A stretch of DNA of 64,000 nt from Armatimonadota bacterium (GTDB lineage: Bacteria; Armatimonadota; Fimbriimonadia; Fimbriimonadales; Fimbriimonadaceae). The notes under the pieces are model-generated. The model had not been told where the DNA came from. It saw only the letters and a program-made list of their open reading frames with translations, and did no database searches. The DNA is taken from the NCBI GenBank assembly GCA_020161505.1, contig JAIUNY010000004.1, positions 1 through 64,000 of the forward strand, written 5' to 3'. Positions within the stretch are counted from its first letter, which is position 1; every line of letters starts with the position of its first letter. The position numbers and the translations under genes are program-made. Shown here piece by piece: positions 57,335-64,000 of this stretch.

Positions 57335-59727
57335 ACCAACTGGTACGGATCGACGTCGATGATGATCCGGCTCTTGCGGGCGGGGAGGTCTCCGAGTGCC
57401 TCGTTGACCAAGGTCACATCGGTGGCATTCGGGAGCTTGATGAGCACGTGGCGACGCCACAGACTGGCGATTCGCTCGATGCTGCAATCCACCGGCCCGA
57501 GGATTTCGGCATCGGGGAGGGCGAGGCGCAATCTCTGCCCTGCCACGGCGGAAAGTTCATAAACTTCGTGCCGATCTGGCCCAGTGAAGAGCACATTCAC
57601 CAGTCGAACGAAGGGCGGATACTGCGCCATCTGCCGCTCGACGATCAGGTTTTTGTAAAGGGACTCGTAGTCGTGGCTCTGACTCGCAATGAGGCTGGGG
57701 TGATCCGCGCTGAGGGTCTGGATGATGACCTTGCCCGGTCGCTCGCCTCTCCCGGCACGCCCCGCAACCTGCGTGAGGAGCTGGAAGGTGCGCTCGCTCG
57801 CCCTGAAGTCGGGGATGTTCAGACTGATGTCGGCGGCGATGACTCCGACCAAGGTTACGCGAGGAAAGTCGAGCCCCTTTGCAATCATCTGGGTACCCAC
57901 GAGGATATCGAGCTCGCCGGCGCGGAACTGGGCGAGAGTGGTTTCGAGAACCCCCTTTCGCCGAGCAATGTCGCGATCGAGACGGGCGACGCGGGCTTCC
58001 GGAAACTGGAGTGACACGGCTTCTTCCACTTTTTCCGCCCCGACTCCGAATGCATTGACCTTTTCACTGTTACACGCGGGGCAGACGGTCGGTGCGGCTT
58101 CGTGGTGGTCGCAGTGGTGGCAACGGAGCCGCTTCTCTTTGCGGTGGAACGCCAGCGAGACCGCGCACCTGGGGCACTCAAACCGGTGACCACACTCCCG
58201 GCAAACCACGAACGGAGCAAACGCCCGGCGGTTGAGGAACAAAATGATCTGCTCCTTTTTCGCGAGAGTTTCGGTCATCGCCTCGCTCAGCCGGGGGGAG
58301 AACACGCTCGCTCTCCGGTCCTTGTAAGCCTCTCGCAGATCCTCAATGATGACCTCGGGCAGGGTCGCGCTGGCCGCTCGGGTGGGGAGATTCAGAAGGG
58401 TCAAATCGCCCTTTTCGGCCCGATAGAAGGCTTCAATGCTCGGTGTGGCCGATCCCATCACGACCGGGCACTGATGCTGCTCCGCCAGACTCTCCGCGAT
58501 CCGCTTGGCGTTGTATCGCGGAGTGTTTTCTTGTTTATAGCTAGCTTCGTGCTCCTCATCCACGACGATCAAGCCGATTCGGTTGAGAGGGGCAAAGAGC
58601 GCGGATCGTGGCCCGAGAACCACCGGCGCATCACCGGATCGGATCCGGAGCCAGTTCTCCATCCGCTCGGACGGAGTCATGTTGCTGTGAAGCACCGCGA
58701 CGCGCTGTCCAAATCGCTCGCGAAGTTGAGCAATCACCTGCGCGGTCAGGGCGATCTCTGGCACCAGGTACAACACCTGCTTGCCCAGCCGCAGCGCCGC
58801 CTCCGCGCTGCGCAGATAGACCTCGGTTTTGCCGGACCCTGTGACGCCATAAAGCAGAAACTTCTGCGCCTGATTCAACTCAATGCTGCCGGAAATCGCC
58901 TGGATCGCGGCGGCTTGGGCCGGGTTCGGAGTCGGAGGAGTTTTGAGGGCAAGGTGCCCTTCCGCCACTGGTTCAAGCAGACCCGCCGTCACGAGGGCCT
59001 TGACCGTCGCATCGCTCACTTGGCCAAGAGCCTTGATTTCCTGGACGCTGAAGCTCGCTGTCTCCGAACCCTGAAGTCGCATGAGGGTGACGGCTTGCGC
59101 GGGCTTCTTCTTGCCCTGGCTCGCGAGGAATTGCTCGATCTTCTTGCGATCCGACGTCAGGTGGTACTGCGCGCCGGAAGTTTCCCGGCTTGTGATCGGA
59201 CGAAGCTGCGATGCAACCTCCGCCAGCCCTTTTTGAACCAAGGATTTGAGCGCGGTCTTGACCGCCGCTGCGACCGGTTTGGCTTTCCGCTCGGTGATCG
59301 GCTCGGCTTTGAGAAGCTGGAAGACTTCGTCTTGCTGCGTCGGGAGGGGAGACTCGGGATCGCGGCCCGTCCATGTCCAGGCTTTGGTGAGACGCTCGCG
59401 GACGCCAGGCGGAGTCGCCAGGCTGAGGCAGACCGCAATCGGGGCAAGTGTCTGCTCACTGACGGTGCGTACGAGCTCGACCACGCTTGGCGGAAGATCA
59501 AGACCGATCACCCGTTGACCGAGGGGACGGAGTTGACTCGCCGGGAATCCGAGTTGGTCGGGCGCTGTCGTGCGGACGGAAAGTACAAACCCCAGGCTCT
59601 GTCGCGGGCCAAGGGGGATGAAGTAGGCTTCGCCGACCTTGGTTTCCGCTCCGGCGCGGTAGGTGTAGACCGCCTCCGAACCGGCCATCCGGCTATCCAA
59701 TCCAACATCGACGACACGCAATTCCAT
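57331..59727 (-). CDS. priA: Primosomal replication-restart helicase PriA
   Basis: 798 residues from ATG 59727 (MELRVVDVGLDSRMAGS). 3'-DNA-binding domain at the N-terminus, Walker A LLYGVTGSGKTEVYLRSAEA, DEEH box GLIVVDEEHEASYKQENTPR, the zinc-binding insertion CRECGHRFECPRCAVSL, FHRKEKRLRCHHCD, CPACN (eight Cys), and helicase motif V/VI VGTQMIAKGLDFPRVTLVGV, LLTQVAGRAGRGERPGKVII. It reloads the replisome at stalled forks with DnaT/DnaB partners. No SD is seen before the ATG; the frame is open to 59784. Confidence 0.95.
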   Translation of the reverse strand: MELRVVDVGLDSRMAGSEAVYTYRAGAETKVGEAYFIPLGPRQSLGFVLSVRTTAPDQLGFPASQLRPLGQRVIGLDLPPSVVELVRTVSEQTLAPIAVCLSLATPPGVRERLTKAWTWTGRDPESPLPTQQDEVFQLLKAEPITERKAKPVAAAVKTALKSLVQKGLAEVASQLRPITSRETSGAQYHLTSDRKKIEQFLASQGKKKPAQAVTLMRLQGSETASFSVQEIKALGQVSDATVKALVTAGLLEPVAEGHLALKTPPTPNPAQAAAIQAISGSIELNQAQKFLLYGVTGSGKTEVYLRSAEAALRLGKQVLYLVPEIALTAQVIAQLRERFGQRVAVLHSNMTPSERMENWLRIRSGDAPVVLGPRSALFAPLNRIGLIVVDEEHEASYKQENTPRYNAKRIAESLAEQHQCPVVMGSATPSIEAFYRAEKGDLTLLNLPTRAASATLPEVIIEDLREAYKDRRASVFSPRLSEAMTETLAKKEQIILFLNRRAFAPFVVCRECGHRFECPRCAVSLAFHRKEKRLRCHHCDHHEAAPTVCPACNSEKVNAFGVGAEKVEEAVSLQFPEARVARLDRDIARRKGVLETTLAQFRAGELDILVGTQMIAKGLDFPRVTLVGVIAADISLNIPDFRASERTFQLLTQVAGRAGRGERPGKVIIQTLSADHPSLIASQSHDYESLYKNLIVERQMAQYPPFVRLVNVLFTGPDRHEVYELSAVAGQRLRLALPDAEILGPVDCSIERIASLWRRHVLIKLPNATDVTLVNEALGDLPARKSRIIIDVDPYQLV

Positions 59728-59861
59728 AGGGGAGGAGATATGAGAATAGCACGGGCTCCGGGGGGAGTTGGCGCAGTTGCTCACACCTGATTTGCTTCAG
59801 AGTGCAGCGCCAACCCCGATCCCGAATCCCACCCGGAGAATCGGTGAGTCTGACCGAGAAT

Positions 59862-60374
59862 TCATGGCAGGAGCCTCCGGATCGGATATTCATCGGAGGG
59901 AGCAGCTGGCTTGCGGAGCCACCTGATTGCCAACACCGCCGCCGCGATGACCGCCGGAACGAGGATCGCCAGCCCGAACTGCGCGCCTTGCGCCAGGAGA
60001 TCACCCGCCAACAAGGAGGCGTTGGTGCGGAGATGGGTGAGCGTGGCGGCGAAGACACCAATCGGGAGCCAGAGAATCAAGGCTCCTAGAATCAGGCGAG
60101 CGGAGAACGGGATTTCGTGCCCGCCGGGTGCTGGTGACTCGAGCTTCCGGGCGGCCCGCTTGCGCGCACCAGGCCGAAGATCTGCAGGGAGCTTGCGTAC
60201 CAGGAGAACGAAGAGCACAATCGCTGGCCACTGAAGGCTGCTGACGATGATCTCCTGTGGCACCACGGTCCAGCCTCCGACGAAGCAATACACAATCTGG
60301 GAGACAAAACTGATGCCGACAATCGCTCCGGCGAACCCAACAAGATTCCAGCGAGGATCGTGCGCGCTCCTCAC
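59862..60374 (-). CDS. Four-helix integral membrane protein of unknown function
   Basis: 170 residues with about four hydrophobic stretches (LVGFAGAIVGISFVSQIVYC, IIVSSLQWPAIVLFVLLVRK, ARLILGALILWLPIGVFAAT, AQFGLAILVPAVIAAAVLAI) and basic loops between them. No recognised family. Isolated between priA and the tRNA gene. The start is ATG 60374; no strong SD. Confidence 0.65.
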   Translation of the reverse strand: MRSAHDPRWNLVGFAGAIVGISFVSQIVYCFVGGWTVVPQEIIVSSLQWPAIVLFVLLVRKLPADLRPGARKRAARKLESPAPGGHEIPFSARLILGALILWLPIGVFAATLTHLRTNASLLAGDLLAQGAQFGLAILVPAVIAAAVLAIRWLRKPAAPSDEYPIRRLLP

Positions 60375-60524
60375 GGCTTTTGGGTTTGCGGCCTACTCCA
60401 GACTCTCCACTCGGTGAGTCTACAGTGCCGGGCTCGGGCGGGTCAACTGAATCAGAAAATGGGTCCGGTCCCTGCTCGGAGGCAGAATCCGGGGGGGACG
60501 TGGTATCTTGACAGTCCCCTGTGT

Positions 60525-60610
60525 GCGCGGGTGGTGAAATTGGTAGACACGCTACCTTGAGGTGGTAGTGCCCACAAAGCGTGAAGGTTCGAGTCCTTTC
60601 CCGCGCACCA
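60525..60610 (+). tRNA. tRNA-Leu(GAG)
   Basis: 86 nt folds as a class II tRNA: acceptor GCGCGGG (60525-60531) pairs with CCCGCGC (60600-60606), CCA encoded in the genome; anticodon arm CTACC-TTGAGGT-GGTAG gives anticodon GAG (decodes CUC and CUU); a long variable arm (TGCCCACAAAGCGT) fits Leu; T arm GGTTCGAGTCC. TTGACA at 60510-60515 may be part of the promoter. Confidence 0.95.
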
Positions 60611-60725
60611 TATCTTCCCTTTGCCCCGCATTCGACAATGAGCCATTGAGCTGTGGGTAAATGCGTTTCGAAGAAGATCGCGGCATGGACATTTGAACCT
60701 GGATGGTAGCCAGGCAGGAGAATGA

Positions 60726-61115
60726 ATGGGAACGCAGAAGCTCCGCAGAAAAATTCCCCCAAATCCAGGCGGACTCCTTTCCGAGTTGCTTCCTTTAGTG
60801 CCAAATCACCTGTGGTGGGTGATGCCCGAGTCGTGCGAGGGGCTGACGGAGTGGACCCCAGCGCAAATGATCCAGGTCGACCTCGTGAGAGAGACTCGCT
60901 CAGAGGTTGGATGCATCCTGCTTCCATCCGGGTTCGATCCTCGCAGTACGAGCGACACGATCCCCTGCCTCGCCTACGCTGAATGGGATTCTGCTTGGGC
61001 AACCTCTATCCAGATTGAGTTCGCGCTCCTCTCCCCAGTGCGGGAGGAGTGGGGAATGGAGTTCACTCCGCTCCCTGAGGACTTCGTGCAGAATTTGAGG
61101 ATGGGCACAGAGTGA
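60726..61115 (+). CDS. Hypothetical protein
   Basis: 129 residues from ATG 60726, which has AGGAG at 5-bp spacing; the alternative ATG at 60722 in another frame is too close. No signal peptide, rich in Trp and Pro (LVPNHLWWVMPESCEGLTEW, REEWGMEFTPLPEDF). No domain recognised. It converges with the LysR gene ending at 61129. Coding evidence is the SD plus a natural composition. Confidence 0.55.
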   Translation: MGTQKLRRKIPPNPGGLLSELLPLVPNHLWWVMPESCEGLTEWTPAQMIQVDLVRETRSEVGCILLPSGFDPRSTSDTIPCLAYAEWDSAWATSIQIEFALLSPVREEWGMEFTPLPEDFVQNLRMGTE

Positions 61116-61128
61116 GCACCCCTCACAC

Positions 61129-62037
61129 TCACTCCACCCGAGCCGCCGTCTCCTCCCACGGAAGCGAATCCCAGACCTGACGGGTGATGAGCGTCGGATT
61201 CTGCGGGGCGATGAGGGCGGTGGTGAATCCGACATCCCCCATCCCCTCGATCTCCAGGAGTTCGACTCCCTCCGGCAGCATCTTCTCCCGAATCTTGCTG
61301 ACAATCGCCCCGCACTGAAGAACCGGGACGAGAGCCAGCCGGCCCAGGGCATCGTTGACCGATTCATCAAAGACCGGCCGGATCCCCAGCTGCTCGCACC
61401 GCCCCAGCACCCGCTGCATGGTTCCAGGCCACACCATGCGTGGCGCAATCAGAATTCGCCCGAGCACGGGATGGGCCAAGCTCACCGGAGCCTGCAGTCC
61501 GAGCGATGACGGCACCGCCACCCGCAGTGGATCCACATGGATCGCTTTTGCCCGTAAGTCGGGCCGGGCCATGGGAAGAGTGAGCAAGCCGAGTTCAAAA
61601 CTCCTATTTCCCACCCCGGCTTCAACCTCCGCATCTCTGCCGCTCTCGATCGTCAGGCTCAGCTTGGGTGAAAGCACCGAGACCTCGCGCAGCACCAACG
61701 GCAGACCCGTGAGCGCGGTGAGAGGGGTGTAGCCCAGATGAATCCGCCCGCTTGCCCCAGAAAGCACCTGGCGGCCTTCTTCCACGCAGTCCACCAGGGA
61801 CTCCAAAATCACCCGAAGGCGGGGAGCGAGGCTGAGAGCCACCTCGTTCGGCGCAATCTTAGGCCCTTTGCGTGTAAAGAGCTCGAAGCTGAGCACTGAT
61901 TCTGCCTGAGAAACCAGCCTCGAAACCTGCGATCCAGAAAGGTGCAACCGCTTCGCGACCACCGTCATCGTTCGACCTTCCGCCAGTTCAACCAAGCATC
62001 GAAGTTGGAGCACACTCAGCTGATGAAGGCGATGCAT
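61129..62037 (-). CDS. LysR-family transcriptional regulator
   Basis: 302 residues. N-terminal winged helix: QLRCLVELAEGRTMTVVAKR, LHLSGSQVSRLVSQAESVLS, FELFTRKGPKIAPNEVAL; effector domain from about 90 (RIHLGYTPLTALTGLPLVLR). Divergent from the alpha/beta hydrolase gene with a 75-bp intergenic gap holding a TTGC-N7-GCAA palindrome, the usual LysR arrangement. Effector unknown. Confidence 0.92.
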   Translation of the reverse strand: MHRLHQLSVLQLRCLVELAEGRTMTVVAKRLHLSGSQVSRLVSQAESVLSFELFTRKGPKIAPNEVALSLAPRLRVILESLVDCVEEGRQVLSGASGRIHLGYTPLTALTGLPLVLREVSVLSPKLSLTIESGRDAEVEAGVGNRSFELGLLTLPMARPDLRAKAIHVDPLRVAVPSSLGLQAPVSLAHPVLGRILIAPRMVWPGTMQRVLGRCEQLGIRPVFDESVNDALGRLALVPVLQCGAIVSKIREKMLPEGVELLEIEGMGDVGFTTALIAPQNPTLITRQVWDSLPWEETAARVE

Positions 62038-62038
62038 G

Positions 62039-62053
62039 TTGCATATGACGCAA
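62039..62053. promoter_or_regulatory. Candidate LysR binding site (T-N11-A type)
   Basis: TTGCATATGACGCAA is a 15-bp interrupted palindrome (TTGC-N7-GCAA) directly before the LysR start at 62037; a half-site TTGCAA recurs at 62070-62075. Spacing and symmetry fit a LysR autoregulatory site for the divergent pair. Confidence 0.5.
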
Positions 62054-62112
62054 GCTAAGCCTGACTATGTTGCAAGAACTACAGGATTTCTTTTGCCGTT
62101 AGGAGAAGCGTG

Positions 62113-63477
62113 ATGAACCATCGCCTGATGACCGTCTTAGGTGTGGCTGCCCTGGCTAGCCTCGCCGCCGCTGTTTCCACCGAATCGATCAAGATTCCGC
62201 ACGGACAAGATACGCTTGTCGGCACCGTGTATCGGCCCAATGGGTTCGATGCCAAGAAGAAGTATCCCGCTGTCATCGTGACGGGCGCTTGGTTCACGAT
62301 CAAGGAGCAAATGCCCTCGTTCTACGCCCGACGATTTGCCGAGCAAGGCTACGTGGCTTTGGTGTTTGATTTCCGCAACTTCGGGGAGAGCACAGGCAAG
62401 GCCCGGAACTTCGAGGACACTGTTGGCAAAACCAAGGATATCGGCGCGGCGGCGCGGTTCTTCGCCCAGCAACCCTATGTAGATTCGTCTCGACTCGCCG
62501 GGATGGCGATGTGCGCATCCACGGGCTACATGGCGAATGCGATCGTGGAAGGGGCACCGTTCAAGGCGTTCGCAGCGAGTGCCCTGTGGATTCAAGACAA
62601 GGCCACCGTCGAGGCGGTCTATGGGGGCGCGGATGCCGTCGCTGGGCTCATCAAGCAAGGCGATGAGGCACGGGCTGAGTTTGACAAGTCGGGCCGCGTG
62701 ATTGATGTCCCGGCGGCTGGTGCTCCGGGGAGCAACGCGATCATGCAACAAGCTCCTTACTATCAAGATCCGAACCGTGGTTTGATTGCCAAGTGGGATA
62801 ACAAGTTCGCGATCATGAGCTGGGGAAGCTGGCTTCGGTTTGATTCCCTGGCCGCAGCGTCTCGCATCAAGATCCCGACGCTTGTGATGCACAGCGACAA
62901 CGCCGCCCTCCCTGCCAAGGCGCGAGAGTTCCATGCCAATCTCGCCGGTCCGAAGGCGATCTTCTGGTCAGAAGAACCCCATATGGACTTCTACGACAAC
63001 GAAGTTGCGGTGAATCGATCTGTCGGCTTGGCGATCGACCACTTTGATCGCTATCTTGCGAAGGCTAGCGATGTCGAAATGATCGAGGAGACGGTGCGTC
63101 AAGTGGCCAATTCGGTGGACGCGAAGAGCTGGGCGGGGGTTCGGCAACTCTTCGCCGATCAGCTCCTGGTCGATTACTCCTCTCTGGGTGGCCCGAAAGG
63201 CACCGTCAATTCGGATCAAATTGTAAAGGATTGGGCGGAATTCCATAACCAATTCTTCGCCATGCGGCACACCTATACGAACTTCGCCACCTCCGTGACG
63301 GGGAACACCGCAACCACTCGATACCAAGGAATCGCCAGCCTTTCTCGCCCCATCGGGGAGACGATGAACCGCTGGATCGTGGCGGGAGACTACGTAACGA
63401 CCCTCGAAAAGAAGTGCGGCAAGTGGATCGTCACGGGCACGACGTTCCAGCTGGGTTACCAGGTCGGAACTCCGTAG
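62113..63477 (+). CDS. Exported alpha/beta hydrolase fused to a SnoaL/NTF2-like domain, Cys nucleophile
   Basis: 454 residues from ATG 62113, seven bases after AGGAG (GTG 62110 is possible). Signal peptide MNHRLMTVLGVAALASLAAA. Alpha/beta hydrolase to about 310: KYPAVIVTGAWFTIKEQMPS, VALVFDFRNFGESTGKARNF, nucleophile elbow LAGMAMCASTGYMANAI with Cys instead of Ser, as in dienelactone-hydrolase-type members and YcjY relatives; acid/His region LVMHSDNAALPAKAREF and SEEPHMDFYDNE. C-terminal about 125 residues (QVANSVDAKSWAGVRQLFAD, QLLVDYSSLGGPKGTVNSDQ, TRYQGIASLSRPIGETMNRW) form a SnoaL-like domain. Under the divergent LysR; substrate unknown. Confidence 0.87.
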   Translation: MNHRLMTVLGVAALASLAAAVSTESIKIPHGQDTLVGTVYRPNGFDAKKKYPAVIVTGAWFTIKEQMPSFYARRFAEQGYVALVFDFRNFGESTGKARNFEDTVGKTKDIGAAARFFAQQPYVDSSRLAGMAMCASTGYMANAIVEGAPFKAFAASALWIQDKATVEAVYGGADAVAGLIKQGDEARAEFDKSGRVIDVPAAGAPGSNAIMQQAPYYQDPNRGLIAKWDNKFAIMSWGSWLRFDSLAAASRIKIPTLVMHSDNAALPAKAREFHANLAGPKAIFWSEEPHMDFYDNEVAVNRSVGLAIDHFDRYLAKASDVEMIEETVRQVANSVDAKSWAGVRQLFADQLLVDYSSLGGPKGTVNSDQIVKDWAEFHNQFFAMRHTYTNFATSVTGNTATTRYQGIASLSRPIGETMNRWIVAGDYVTTLEKKCGKWIVTGTTFQLGYQVGTP

Positions 63478-63501
63478 TCATCTGGTCAATCGGGAAGCGT
63501 G

Positions 63502-63533
63502 CGGGCAGGTGGTTTCACCTGCCCGTATTCTTT
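63502..63533 (+). terminator. Rho-independent terminator of the hydrolase gene
   Basis: CGGGCAGGTG (63502-63511) pairs perfectly with CACCTGCCCG (63516-63525) over a GTTT loop, followed by TATTCTTT. It lies 25 bp after the hydrolase stop. Confidence 0.85.
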
Positions 63534-63618
63534 CTAGATTCTGCCTAGGCACGTCCCGGATGTGCGTTGTGCGAGGGTTAAGGGGTGGTTTCGGTGTGTA
63601 TCCTCAACACTTCTTCTC

Positions 63619-63969
63619 ATGGAATCGTTGGATCAGAGAGTGGTCTCCGCGCAAGCTGTCGCGGAAGTCGCCGAGCGTGAGTCGGGCGGAGAGCGTCCGG
63701 GGCTGGCCCTGGTCGTGGCCCTTGCCGCGATCGGGCTGTTCATCGCAACCGTGATCCTCCAGCAGCCAGCGTTTCTGGTGGCGGCGCTTGTCTTGCTGGC
63801 TCTTTCGGTTTGGTGCAAGATTCAGTCGCGATTCCTCAGCACAGCCGGAATCGCGATCATCGCCCTTGCCGTCGTCTGGCTTCTGCTGAACCGGTACTGG
63901 CTCTATGCAGGCGTCACCGTGCTCTGCGGACTCCTCGGCGGGTTTGTCGGCGGGCGCAAGAGCGGCTAA
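63619..63969 (+). CDS. Small multi-pass membrane protein of unknown function
   Basis: 116 residues from ATG 63619 (MESLDQRVVSAQAVAEVAER); an ATG at 63562 adds 19 residues without membrane character. A hydrophilic N-terminus of about 29 residues is followed by four hydrophobic stretches (LALVVALAAIGLFIATVIL, FLVAALVLLALSVWCKI, TAGIAIIALAVVWLLLNRYW, LYAGVTVLCGLLGGFVGGRK). No family recognised; the SD is weak. The gene is complete, ending 31 bases before the window edge. Confidence 0.65.
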   Translation: MESLDQRVVSAQAVAEVAERESGGERPGLALVVALAAIGLFIATVILQQPAFLVAALVLLALSVWCKIQSRFLSTAGIAIIALAVVWLLLNRYWLYAGVTVLCGLLGGFVGGRKSG

Positions 63970-64000
63970 CCGGGGAGATTGGCCGCGATGAAATCCGGGG

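Noticed and set aside
58102-59790. 562-codon open frame opposite priA, and similar long antisense frames opposite secA, ileS and flgK
   Set aside because: All true genes on the other strand carry full family motifs; the antisense products have none and no SD.
1-64000. CRISPR arrays, rRNA genes or prophage
   Set aside because: No regularly spaced direct repeats, no rRNA-like sequence and no phage structural genes were seen on reading through the window.

Overview
The window looks like chromosome from a free-living, flagellated, diderm (LPS-bearing) bacterium of moderate-to-high G+C. The evidence is lpxC and lpxD beside an Omp85/TamB/Skp set, P- and L-ring flagellar genes (flgA, flgH, flgI), and a FliW-CsrA pair. 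Exported proteins are numerous, Shine-Dalgarno sequences are often weak, and a GYF protein ends in a pilin-like 'LLIYTRDWDDKFP' block of a type frequent in Armatimonadota and Planctomycetota. Together these make an Armatimonadota (Fimbriimonadales-like) origin my best guess. That is inference; no marker was searched.

Layout. 1-1.4 kb: sugar-modification genes (end of a hexapeptide acyltransferase, then a DegT/DnrJ aminotransferase). 1.4-2.6 kb: small unknown proteins. 2.5-6.9 kb: an A+T-richer minus-strand operon with one large secreted protein followed by three tandem paralogues; the frame of the first gene is broken at a C10 tract just before its signal peptide, so it is a candidate phase-variable locus. 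7-10 kb: acyl-CoA synthetase and an exported unknown. 10.1-11.7 kb: a dispersed palindromic repeat interrupted by a complete IS481-family element with a 5-bp target duplication. 11.7-22.9 kb: metabolic and regulatory genes (dehydrogenase, CMD protein with divergent LysR, metY, ribF, a convergent response regulator/histidine kinase pair, Gfo/Idh/MocA oxidoreductase, SRPBCC, GNAT, DUF5916 outer-membrane-like protein). 22.9-33.7 kb: housekeeping (a small secreted leader ORF upstream of secA, secA, a lipoprotein, uvrC, ileS-lspA). 33.7-34.1 kb: more copies of the dispersed repeat.

34.1-43.1 kb: a flagellar operon flgF-flgG-flgA-flgH-flgI-flgJ-flgN-flgK-flgL-fliW-csrA, from rod through L/P rings to hook-filament junction, ending with the FliW/CsrA checkpoint that couples flagellin export to translation. 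FlgA carries an apparent rod-protein-like N-terminal domain. 43.2-53.4 kb: a minus-strand envelope operon tamB-bamA-skp-lipoprotein-lpxD-lpxC, linking outer-membrane protein assembly to lipid A synthesis. 53.5-64 kb: a DUF3800 protein, thioesterase, polysaccharide deacetylase, GYF/pilin-like membrane protein, priA, tRNA-Leu(GAG), and a LysR gene divergent from a two-domain alpha/beta hydrolase.

Most promising for new biology: the secreted-protein/triple-paralogue operon with its homopolymer switch (2563-6905), the secreted leader upstream of secA (22951-23369), the FlgA domain fusion, and the dispersed palindromic repeat family. No CRISPR array, rRNA or prophage was seen.
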